A stretch of 64,000 nt of DNA from Sebastes aleutianus (lineage: Eukaryota > Chordata > Actinopteri > Perciformes > Sebastidae): contig CAKAKS010000034.1 in the NCBI GenBank assembly GCA_916700875.1, positions 10,248,195-10,312,194 on the forward strand. The letters run 5' to 3'. The translations under genes were made by a program, and so were the position numbers. Below the pieces are notes generated by a model. That model was given only the letters and a program-made list of their open reading frames with translations. It did no database searches and was not told the DNA's origin. Of this stretch, positions 12,195-22,618 are shown piece after piece; the first letter of the stretch is position 1, and every line of letters begins with the position of its first letter.

Positions 12195-14201
12195 TTTAGA
12201 AGCTGGAACCAGAGGGGAGCTTTTTCCTTCAAAAAATGACTTATAAAATGATTAATCAAAACTAGTTACCAACTAACTCTATTCATTGACTATATCTTTT
12301 CATTCTTAACGTTCGGATGTAAACATTGACACCGGTTGATTTTGTTTTGTATACTCCACCACCTGATGTACTGTCAGAAGCATAATGACCTCCATCAGCT
12401 ATGTGTCATGCGTTATGGATCGATAGACTATGCGTCTAAGCACATGCCATTCATCTCTCCTGTCCTTACCGTCTTTGGGATTTCTTTGCTGATACAAGAA
12501 GTAATGAGCATCTGGGAAAAGAAATGGAGGCTTTCTTTGTTGTGACAAGCCATTATCCAGGAAATAAAGTGGGCCTAACGTAATAACAAACAAGCAGTGA
12601 AAATAGCCTGGTCAGATAGGTTTACAAGATCTTCTCTGTAGCCTTGGGGAGGGGGATAGCCTGTGTGTGAACCAGTCTCATTAGGCCGGGAACCCACTGG
12701 AAAAAGTGGACCACACAGAGCAGGAATGGCTATGGGGGTTGGGGACAAGAAGAGAGACTGTTGCTGTGTAATTGAGGGGAATTGCAAACTCTGAATCTGG
12801 AATGGCAATCTGTTGTGTATCAAACGACGCTCGCAGACAGACAGCGTTCGGCGTTTTAGAAACTTATTCTGCATCTCCAGGCAAGTTGAGGCAGCGAGAG
12901 CGTGAGTCTCTCTGCAAAGGAGGTCATGTAGATGTCAGGGCAATATCTAGCAGTTATTTCTGACCACATTTCTAAAACATTTTCCACTGCACCAAGTAGA
13001 TACTTTAAAAAAAGCGACTTGCCCAGTTCCCAGCTGTGAAAACATCTAAAACATCCTGTGACGTCTCAAGTTCAGGCCTGTATGCATTGCTTACATTTTA
13101 TAAGCACGGATGGAACAACAATATAGCTAGTTGCCCGTCGTATTGAGGCAAGCAACAGTCCCTGCTGCAGACATTGTCCTACTTTCTCCTCTTTTTTATT
13201 CTAAGAAGTAAGTAGTAAAAGAATATGAAATACGCCTCCCAGTTGCAACCCATATTTTATTTGTGGGAACATAGTTTAACTTTAATGAGCATTTCAGAGG
13301 CCAGGAGAATCTGGAAAAAAATGTTTTGCGAGTGTGTTTATTTTAACTAACATTCTTTTGACAAGAGTACACACAAATTACAGCTATCTCCTCTTGGAAG
13401 CAAAGTCTTAATTTAGCAGCAGACGTTCTTGAGACATCATGGCAGCACTTTTCAGTCTCCCAGCCTGGAATCTTCTGGGTTTCATGTGGTTTTTGAGGGA
13501 ATAAATAGCAACGCCCATATTTGTGTCTGCTCCTGCTCAGGCTGCTCTCCGACTGAGCTGTCCTGGAAAAGTCCATGTGACCCAGAGCTGAGGAGATGCT
13601 GCTGCTTCCTCATCCTGTTGTGTGTTAGAGGGGAGGGACGACAGTCCCGTCTGCAGGGCGGTGTGTAATTTATACCACAGCCCTGTTAAAACACAGTCAG
13701 CAGACATATATTCTCAAAATGAGCATCACTTTTATTCTAGTTGGTCATTTCTGCACCATAGCGTTCACAAGGCACCACAAAATCCTATGATATGATAATG
13801 TGTAGTTACTATTTCAAAATGCAATAGAAGGCTTTTGCTCTGTTTTACGACAATATCATTTATATCACTTTGCCCTTAGCACCTCCAGCATGTCATAGTT
13901 TTTCACTTATGAACTGAAATATTTAAATTTCTACTCGATTGAGTAGAATTTGTTTTTTGCAAACATGATAGCATTTAGCTTAAAGCACCACCGTGCCTAA
14001 GTACACTCTTAAAGTCTCTTAAATTTAAGACTGTTAAATCTTAAAACACTTCCAACAAAAAATGAAACAATCTGGAATTAAATATTATTGCATTGGCATT
14101 TTCAAAATCGTATCCACCACACTGGCTGAAAACATGTTTAGCATCATTCATTCCAACTTTATGGAACCTTTTATTGCTGTGCCCTTTGCAGGATTGCTGA
14201 T
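12195..14201. other. Gene-free stretch
   Basis: About 2 kb without a supported gene or clear repeat. The sequence is less AT-biased than the surroundings between about 12600 and 13650. Open frames are under 100 codons with no recognisable domain. Confidence 0.4.
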
Positions 14202-14590
14202 TAGGGCTGAACGATTTTGCAGAAATATCTAATTGCGATTATTTAGACTGATATTGCAATTGGGATATGATTTGCGATATTAGAGGTAATGATAATATTT
14301 ACTACCTATGAGAACCACCTTTGCAAAGGTGCACCATATTTTTCTCGGGGGCTGAAAGAGACGGGCGCTAAAACAGAGGATTTCAGACAAAGTATAAGAA
14401 AAATAATGTGTTTTTGAACATGTAAACATAGTTATAGTAGAAACCCAAAATGCAAGTATGAACCTGAAAATGAGTATGATATGTCCCCTTTAAGTCTGTA
14501 GAATATGATGTGTAGGACAGAACATCTCTGCAGCACGACAATATTTCATTTAAAATTATATTTTGACACACCTTTAACAAATATTCTGCC
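14202..14590. mobile_element. Family D copy 2 with nested insertion
   Basis: The left part (TAGGGCTGAACGATTTTGC onwards) and the right part (GTCTGTAGAATATGATGTGT to about 14590) match 11815-12110. Between about 14310 and 14493 lies an unrelated segment ending in ATGTCCCCTTTAA, inserted where copy 1 has continuous sequence. This records the order of events: family D first, the inner element later. Confidence 0.7.
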
Positions 14591-16320
14591 TCTGCCATTG
14601 CTGATTTTTAGAATGTAATGTCCTAGAATAAGAAAACTGGAGTAAGAGATACTGTATTAGTGTGTCGTGCATCTGGTTTCATTGATCTCTTTTCCATCCC
14701 TAAGCCCGAGTGACATTGTTAAAAGTTGACGTCACTGGCTGTTTCTCAAACCTGCCTGCCTCTCATGTTACTCTGTGACTTTTATTCATAAAATTGCAGG
14801 AAATTACACCCGTGTGACAATTATGAGAAATGAGGGCGTGTAGAAAAGACCTCATCCAAACTCACGCTGCTCTCATTTGTTCTACGCCAGATAAAATCGT
14901 TCTGGCGCCAATAACACGGGAGCAAAAGGGATTTCAATCATTGGAAGAGAGCGTACATGGGGATAATACATCTCTCTATCTCCAGTAAATTCATTAGGCC
15001 TATACGTAACAGAGGAGTGGAGGTGTTATTCAGAAGGATTATTATGTAATTGAACCGCTGGTATTAGCTAGAAATAGTTTTTCTTTCTATGTGTCATACT
15101 TTTTTTCCATTCTTTCTTCCTCCCTGCCCTCGCACATCTCTTTTTTTCTGTCCCTCCCACACACACTTTACCAGATTCGTGTTGTAAAAGATTTGCTCAG
15201 GTTTTTGGCAAATTTCTTCTTTTGATTTCCAAAAAAAAGGAAAAGCTGGCACGTGTTTTTAATTGTTACTCTTTTAAATTCTTATTTTTTTTACATTCTG
15301 ACCACGTTGAAATTTTCTTTCGGTTTCTTTCTTTCATACAGGGGCTGCTCTCAAACCTCTTATGAAATACAAGTTTTAGATGGTTGATACCGAAAATGAG
15401 AATAAGCAGATGGATTTTATTTCCACATGTAAATTGACAATACATTTGTGGTTTCATACCGCCTTTCCCCTGCTGACAAAACATACGAAACAGATACTTT
15501 CTCCTCTCATTTGAGAAAAAACTATGCAAGTGTCATAACCTTCTTGCTTACCAACACACCCATGTTTGCCTCAGCTTCATCGGTGAGTTGCATGCACAGA
15601 GTGTCCCATCTAATACTTATTATGCTGTTATGGTTTATCCCGGGTGTGTTGTTTTTATGCATCCTCATATTCTCAATCATGAATACCCCTGAATACATGA
15701 ATAAACAGATATAAAGCAGAACATAACCATGGAAACCGAATTTAGACAAACCACAGAGGTGAATAGGCCCAGGTGGTCGAATGCTTCAGCGTCCTTGTTT
15801 GCGTTGGTATTTTTTTAATCCATCATTTGTGTTTCTCTCTTTAATCACTGTATGAACTCCAACTGCTTAATAATCAATTAGAATATTCATTTTCACATAA
15901 AGGTGAAGTTGTTGATGTGAATGTCTGGCCTTCTCGGTAACAACAGTCAGTATCAGCCTGACCTTTTAGAAAGTGGCTTTATTGAGAATTACAATGCCCC
16001 AGGACACTCCCTCCACCATGCAGTTAAGGGTCAATACATTATCACCAGGCCAGAGGATTAATAGTGTATGCACAGAGCCACGGCCACGCCTCCTCCACAC
16101 ATAGACACACATATTGTAACCTCATGACATCTGATTTTATCTCCTGTGTATGGCCTCAACTGTCCAGATTTATCCCTCATCTTTGCTTGCCTGAGAAGTT
16201 ATCCCCAGCACATGTTTTTATGATAAAAACACTGCTGCAAGCTGAGAGGAATTATTGAACCAATGAATCATTTATGATATTCACACAAGGCTATTAATGA
16301 GCATTGTTGGTCTCCTGCAG
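14591..16320. other. Upstream flank of hpcal1, no gene seen
   Basis: This is mostly unique-looking DNA. At 14700-15060 it has balanced composition and few simple repeats, including a CRE-like TGACGTCA (about 14727-14734). It may contain hpcal1 regulatory DNA or an untranslated first exon, which I cannot place from sequence alone. Confidence 0.35.
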
Positions 16321-16439
16321 GAGCAGAGGAAGCCGAGCAGACGGCGACGTGGAGAGTGAAAGCACAGGGCGAGCGGAGAAGTGTAAGGAGAAGGTAAACA
16401 CCAGCCCCCAGCTATCTGCCCGCCTGAGAGTGCTGCGTC
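16321..16439 (+). other. hpcal1: 5' untranslated part of hpcal1 first coding exon
   Basis: A pyrimidine-containing acceptor, TTGGTCTCCTGCAG, ends at 16320, so the exon probably starts at 16321, about 120 bases before the ATG. This implies at least one untranslated exon further upstream, as is usual for the family; its position is unknown. Confidence 0.6.
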
Positions 16440-16817
16440 ATGGGGAAACAGAACAGCAAGCTGCGGCCCGAGGTCCTGAACGACCTGAGAGAAAACACAG
16501 AGTTCACCGACCACGAGCTCCAGGAGTGGTACCGCGGCTTCCTCAAGGACTGTCCCACCGGCCACCTGACTGTCGAGGAGTTCAAGAAGATCTACGCCAA
16601 CTTTTTCCCCTACGGAGACGCCTCAAAGTTTGCCGAGCACGTCTTCCGCACGTTTGACACCAACGGCGACGCCACCATCGACTTCAGGGAGTTCATCATC
16701 GCCCTGAGCGTGACGTCTCGCGGCGGGTTGGAGCAGAAGCTGCGCTGGGCCTTCAGCATGTACGACCTGGACGGGAACGGGTACATCAGCCGGGCAGAGA
16801 TGCTGGAGATAGTTCAG
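16440..16817 (+). CDS. hpcal1: hpcal1 coding exon 1
   Basis: Codons 1-126, from the initiator ATG to Gln126, followed by a GTGAGG donor. It contains the myristoylation site and EF-hands 1-3. It is clearly GC-richer than the flanking introns. Confidence 0.95.
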
Positions 16818-19800
16818 GTGAGGACACACTGTATGAATGGATGTATCAGTCTCTTGGCTAGTTTTGGTCAGGACCACACTTATTCTGCATCCCTTCAGAT
16901 ATAAATGTGACCTGGGGAGGTTCTGGCAGCGCATCTGTCTTTCATACAGACCTTAAAATGTAACTGATATTATACAATAATTATTCAAGTGGGAGGACTG
17001 TAAATTTAAAACTTTATACTAGTTTTGCTTCATCAGAATTTTACATCTGATGGAGTAAATATCTGAACCCGGAAAAGGAAGATAAAATGAATAAATCTAA
17101 TCTGATTCTTTTGGGGTTAGCACATTTTAAGCAAAATTTATATCCATAACGAAATAGTAAATGTAATTTATTCATAACTAAAGACAAAACTAAATTATTA
17201 AGGGCTAGAACTAACGATTATTTTCATTGTCAATTAATCTTTCGATTACTTTCTCGATTAATCGATTAGTTGTTTGGTCTATAAAATGTCAGAAAATGGT
17301 GAAAAATGTAGATCAGTGTTTCCCAAAAGTCCAAGATGACGTCCTCAAATGTCTTGTCTTGTCCACAACTCAAAGATATTCAGTTTACTGTCATAGGGGA
17401 GTAAAGAAACCAGAAAATATTCACATTTAAGAAGCTGGAATCAGAGAATTTTTACTTTTTTTTTCTCCTTAAAAAAATTACTCAAACTCAAACCGATTAA
17501 TCGATTATTTAAATAGTTGGCAATTAATTTAATAGTTGACATCTAATTGATTAATCAGGTCTAAAATTATTACTATTTCTGCAGATTTGAATTCCAAATA
17601 GGACTGCAACTAACGATTACTCTCATCTATGAATCTGACGTTTATTGTCTATAGATTAACTGATTAATTGTGTGATCTATAAAATGTCAGAAAAATGTGA
17701 AAAAAGCCGTCACACTTTCCTTAATCTCAAAGTGACGTCTTTTAAGTGTCTTGTTTTGTCCAACAAACCTAAAGATATTCAGTTTACTATGAAATAAGAC
17801 CCAAAAAAAGCAGCAAATCCTCACATCTCAGCAGCTGGACTTGAGGACTGTATGATACTCTTGTTTGATAAATTGCTGAAACAATATCAATATAGTTATA
17901 GTTGATTAAACCACTAATTGTTTCAGCCCTTTAGCTTTCTCTCTGTGACTGTTTTTCGGCTCAGTATTCTGAATTCATACAATATTTTCCCCTCACATCA
18001 TTGATGCAGGCTGCCCTTTCTGTTTTTTGCTTATCACCGTGGCTATATTTACTCTTCCAATATGGTGAGCTGAGCAGCCTGCAGGGCCATATCAATATTG
18101 GCTCACTCCGTTGTGTTTGTGGATACAAATGAATGTGAAAGAAAAAAAAAACACGCAAAAGCATCAGTGCTTTTGTTATTGGTGAATGCTTTCTATTTTT
18201 CAGCAAAACCTCTTTCTCTCACCGCAGACCTTTATCTGAGATGTGTGTAGTTGTGGAAAATAGACACATCTAGAAACAAGTTCAGAGTGACTTACTGAGA
18301 GTGTAACAGCAGGATGAGCTTCATTTGCCAGAGCACCATCACTACAAGGTAGCAACAGAAAACAGGTCAAAGCATTCAGACAAAAGATGTGACAAATGTG
18401 CCAGGTGGGAACAGTTATTTTGTTTTTATCTTTGCTCCCTAAAAAGCTTCACGCAGACGACCAACAAAATTAATATGCGCACAGCAGCAATCGTTCTCGC
18501 CCTCCTTTGTAGGCAATTTACAAGATGGTATCATCAGTGATGAAGATGCCTGAGGACGAATCGACACCAGAGAAAAGGACAGACAAGATCTTCAGACAGA
18601 TGGATATTGACAATGATGGTAAGACTGGTGTTTTATTTTTATGTGCTTATGTTTTTCCTGGTACATTTAGGCACAGCCGGTGTTCTCCCGTCCCCGTCGA
18701 ATAATGTTTCCCACCTGTTAAAATGACAGCGCCCCCCTCGGTAGTTAGGGTTAGGGATAAGGGATGGTTCAGGTTTAGGTAGGGGGGAACGCATATCGAC
18801 GGTAAACGGTATTCGTCACAACTATGGATGTCACGATACCAGAAATCTAGTAGTTGAATTTCCACGATTCTTGATACCAAAACAAAACAACAACAATAAA
18901 TCCCATGTAATTCAACACGCACTCCTTTATTAAAAACATTTGAACATCACAAAAAACAGAGGCATGTAGCCTTTAAGTAATAAATAAAAATAACTGACCC
19001 ATTTTGTTCATTTTGGCGTATCAGTGGCATGCTATCAATCGATAGTCAGACGACGGACACTACATACTGACCGTGAACGCATCTGGTCCGTCAGCTCAGA
19101 GTAGTAGGAGCAGGAGGCAGAGGATTTATTGTCGAAGTGAAAAGCAAACGCACTTATTTGGCAATATTTCACGTTTAATCTCAACGCTATAAGGGAACCA
19201 TAACATTAATGAGGTAATCGCCGTCACAGTCGGTGTGCACGGAGCAGCGGCGCCATGTAGACCCCCAAAGCGGAGCCCTGCAGCAAAAGCTCTACCGGAG
19301 AGGCTAGACACACCGCCACCTGACAGTAAAGATCACAGTCAGCGCTCTGCACATATTGACCGTAATCTTTCTTGTAAAATGTCCGGTGTAATCGGTAACA
19401 CCGGTGTTGTCACAAGTTTATTAACAGGCGGGAAAATTTTCCTCACTGTCACATCCCTACCAATGACCATTACAGGCATCGTACGGTACCGTCGGTACTG
19501 TAGAAAAAGAGTACCATCACTTTTTTTAAATGTTGGCATCAACTTGGTACCGAAGTATCGGTTCTCGTGACATCCCTAATCACAACACCGTACGGCTCCG
19601 CAGCAGGAGAAATTAGCTTTCTCGGTCAAAATAGCACCCACTAAGGGAATTTATTTCTTCAGTGGACTACCTTTACCATCAGCACTGATTGGACATCCAC
19701 ATAAAAAATTGGGTGAATTTTCCCTTTAAAGTAAAAAGCGTTACCAAATATAGACATATCATGAAAGGTTATTTATTTATTTGTCCTTGACATTAAACAG

Positions 19801-21331
19801 TTACCACCACAGAGCAGTTTGGAGAGTAACAGGAAATAGGATGTCGTATAACAACATGACATAACATGAACATGACTCACTAGATCATTAACAGCCTTTT
19901 GCATCTCTTCCTGCTGAGCCACCTCGACGTCAGTGGTTTGACATTTAGCGTGAAAAGGTGATGCTACAAGCCATGTGATATGTACTTGAGCATTTCCCAA
20001 GTCTTTCTGTTCGGACTGTTCTCGACATGTCACATCTCAGTAAGACGACAGTGGGCAGCTCAGTTTGTTTTGAAGCAGACGGTTCAGAAAGTCTGGAGGT
20101 CAAACTGTGTGTATTTAGTTTTATAACATCATGTGGCACCACAGACCAGGCCTACGGCTACAGCTGCTCTTAACCCTCCTTTCTAATGCAATTTATACAC
20201 ATGCTGTGTGATTGAAAGTGGTAACTATTTTAAACAAATTATGGTGTACTGTTGCATTTCTGGTAGATTAGACAAAACCTAAATAAATGTTCTCATTGCC
20301 ATGTTTTATTTTTGCAATGCTTACTATTAGTTGGTAAGACACAACATCTCAAGTAAAATTTTAAATATTCAAATAGTGCAAGGATGCATTCTGCTAGAGA
20401 TGGCTAAATAGTATCAGTGTAATTACTGTAACATGTCATTACTCAAGTGCAGCTCCTTTGGTTTTAATAGCTATTAAAACATTTCATCATTTTAAATACT
20501 TCTGCAGGGTTTTCATATATAAAACAAAATAATAAAATAATTCCACATTTAAATGTTGCTGCTAAATACAGTATGTAGTTGTCCCATGTTTAGACAAGCA
20601 TCCCAGAAAACCACATAATAGAAATATTTACAAATGATAATTTGATTTTAATATTATAATAATTGTTATAATATAATTATTCATATTTTATTTTGTTGGA
20701 TTCTTTTTAATGCAATTTATTTAATATTTATAATGTGGCCAGTACCAATTAACAATGATTTAAAATTAATTTCTAAATTAATTACTTAGAAATTACTCAC
20801 TAAATGTACCATCATTTTCATAATCTTACAACAATGCACGGTGTTGGCATCAATAATATTGATACATAAAATACAATAAAAAAATTGTAGTGTTATTCAT
20901 TCCTACTTTCTGTCAAATCAATGCTGCTAATAAGTGCACTTTCTTTTATTACATGAAAGCAGCACAACTGCTGGTTGATTTGTCTCGACAGCTATGAATG
21001 ACTCAATCATTCAGTCATGAAATGTTAATGCAACTTCAGGGTAATTTATTTAACTTTGCCTGCACTGTGTTATCTGGGGCAGCAGTGATTATTATGTCAG
21101 CTCAAAAGGAAACATCAGAAGCGTTTCTGTTTTCTGTTTTCAGAGGGTGTTCTGCTGCTGCATGATTCACCGCTCCGTCACATGCTCAACTGCTGGTGAC
21201 TGTGAATCTGTTTTTGGTCTCTCTGCTTCACAGGTAGATTGTCTTTGGAGGAGTTCATTAAAGGTGCCAAGAGCGACCCGTCCATTGTCAGACTGCTGCA
21301 GTCGGATCAGGGAGCCTCTCGTCAGTTCTGA
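16440..21331 (+). CDS. hpcal1: Hippocalcin-like 1 (visinin-like calcium sensor), three coding exons
   Basis: The exons 16440-16817, 18513-18618 and 21234-21331 join in frame to 193 residues, the normal length of the VSNL family. MGKQNSKLRP is the N-myristoylation signal used for the calcium-myristoyl switch that brings these neuronal sensors to membranes. EF1 (about 36-47) has the Cys-Pro change that disables it in this family. EF2 is 73-84, EF3 109-120 (DLDGNGYISRAE) and EF4 157-168. Residues 20-60 (TEFTDHELQEWY, CPTGHLTVEEF) fit HPCAL1 better than hippocalcin or neurocalcin-delta. Oddities: EF2 loop position 6 is Ala78, not the near-invariant Gly, and the C-terminus is LLQSDQGASRQF. Introns follow Gln126 (phase 0) and split codon 162 (phase 1). 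It faces pdia6 convergently. Confidence 0.93.
17201..17567. repeat. Family G dispersed repeat, copy in hpcal1 intron
   Basis: It begins AGGGCTAGAACTAACGATTA and contains TCGATTAATCGATTAG and ATAAAATGTCAGAAAATGG. Other copies are at 17600-17930, 61950-62213 (reversed) and, in part, 11565-11700. It is a very common type of fish interspersed repeat with ATTAATCGATT-rich ends, probably a non-autonomous DNA element. Confidence 0.8.
17600..17930. repeat. Family G dispersed repeat, second copy
   Basis: Runs from AGGACTGCAACTAACGATTA to TTGTTTCAGCCCT, directly after the first copy and in the same orientation. More diverged from copy 1 than expected for a recent tandem duplication. Confidence 0.8.
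18513..18618 (+). CDS. hpcal1: hpcal1 coding exon 2
   Basis: Acceptor CTCCTTTGTAG ends at 18512. Translates as AIYKMVSSVMKMPEDES onward to the EF4 loop start (DIDNDG), then donor GTAAGA. It is 106 nt, so it ends with one base of codon 162. Confidence 0.95.
18815..19586. mobile_element. hAT-type element with near-perfect 8-bp target duplication, in hpcal1 intron
   Basis: The body is 18823-19578. The left end is TATGGATGTCACGATACC and the right end, on the opposite strand, is TAGGGATGTCACGAGAACC. Flanks are GTCACAAC (18815-18822) and ATCACAAC (19579-19586), 7 of 8 matching. The size is 756 bp with no transposase domain. Its GC-rich middle contains the only moderately long open frame in this intron, which I regard as chance. 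Confidence 0.85.
19587..21233 (+). other. Remainder of hpcal1 second intron
   Basis: AT-rich intron sequence without a recognised gene. It ends in the acceptor TCTCTCTGCTTCACAG at 21233. Confidence 0.5.
21234..21331 (+). CDS. hpcal1: hpcal1 terminal coding exon
   Basis: Completes Gly162 and encodes RLSLEEFIKGAKSDPSIVR and the C-terminal LLQSDQGASRQF, then TGA at 21329-21331. The first part supplies the second half of the EF4 loop. Confidence 0.95.
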
Positions 21332-21932
21332 GGACAGAGACAATAACAGACACACGCTCTCTCTCTAAAAACACAATCACAAACCCACATCCATCGCTCG
21401 GTCATCATCACAACCTTTCATTTTAAAAAGCACTCCTCGTCTTATTGTTTACATTAATGGATACTTCTCTTTTGTCAATGTGGCTCCTTCTCTGTGGACT
21501 ATGACGTGCTTTCAGTTGAGGTATTTTGTGTATAATATGCTTTTTCCAAAGCTCTCTTGCCTTGAAACCGTTTTTACCTGTTCTCCATAAGTGAAGTGCC
21601 ATATCATATATTTATACTGACTGGATTATATGCTCGCAAGTATTATGAATCCCATTATGTTACACTTAAGAGGAAACTAATTACATCACTTCTTATAATT
21701 TGATTCAACTTAACTGTGTTGACAAGTGGCTTATTGTTGTTCAGGATATCAACTCTAGCTTTGACAAGTTGCTCTTCTGAACAACTTCTATATGCCTTTT
21801 GGTATTGCATGCGCTCGATGATATGAGTTTTTCTGATATTGTAACAGTTTACGTGAATAAGGAAGCCGTGATTGTTTTTATTCCTTTTTATTTTTGTAAC
21901 AAAATTTTTTTTTTTTGTTTTCACACAATTGA

Positions 21933-21938
21933 AATAAA
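21933..21938 (+). terminator. hpcal1: Poly(A) signal of hpcal1
   Basis: A canonical AATAAA about 600 bases after the stop codon, followed within 30 bases by plausible cleavage sites. It is the first strong signal downstream of the gene. Confidence 0.7.
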
Positions 21939-22295
21939 GTCGTGTAAGAAAAATCTACACAAGAAGTCCCACAGTATCCCCCTTGTCCTGGACAGACATG
22001 AAGCAAACCCCACCAAGATTCTCACTTTACTGGTTTAAAAAGAGAGAAAAAAAATATATATATATATAGAGTCACATTTAAGTTGGACATTGATGTGTTA
22101 TTTCTGACAAGTCAAAATGTTAAAATAGGTGCTTGAGGGTGGCTGAAAGAGGAGAACAATGTTTGAAAAAGGACGTGAATGAATTGCCGCATTCAGAACC
22201 TCCTCCCTCGCCGTCGCAGCTGGCGGCGGCCGTATAAATATGCAGCTTCTAATGTTCAGCAGGTATGTGAGGCAGAGTTCACTCCAGGGACACCA

Positions 22296-22370
22296 CACAC
22301 TCCCTCCCTCCCTCCCTCCCTCCCTATCCCTCCCTTCTTCCCTCCTTCCCTCCCTCCGTCCCTGTGTGAC
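22296..22370. repeat. (CCCT)n low-complexity tract
   Basis: CCCT/CCTT tetramers in the interval between the convergent genes, probably within the pdia6 3' untranslated region. Open frames through it encode only Pro/Ser-rich low complexity. Confidence 0.85.
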
Positions 22371-22549
22371 TGACAAAGATGATGTGAGAAACTGCAGGTG
22401 TCTCTCATGTGTCTTTTCTGGAATATTTCAGTAACTGGGCGACCGGGCCTCCCATTCGTCCACAGGAGAAGGGAGGTTGGTCGCGCAGGACCAGACCAGA
22501 CCAGATCCAACCGAGCCGGTCTGGATCGGATCCCGCCCCCGTTTTGGAC

Positions 22550-22618
22550 TCATAACTCATCTTTATCCAAGTCATCCAGGTCTACGTCACTGAGGTCGTA
22601 GTCCTCCTCCACAGGAAG
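22550..22618 (-). CDS. pdia6: pdia6 exon 13 (acidic tail and KDEL)
   Basis: LPVEEDYDLSDVDLDDL followed by DKDEL and TGA. The Asp/Glu-rich tail and KDEL retrieval signal keep the enzyme in the ER. Confidence 0.95.
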   Translation of the reverse strand, partial: LPVEEDYDLSDVDLDDLDKDEL

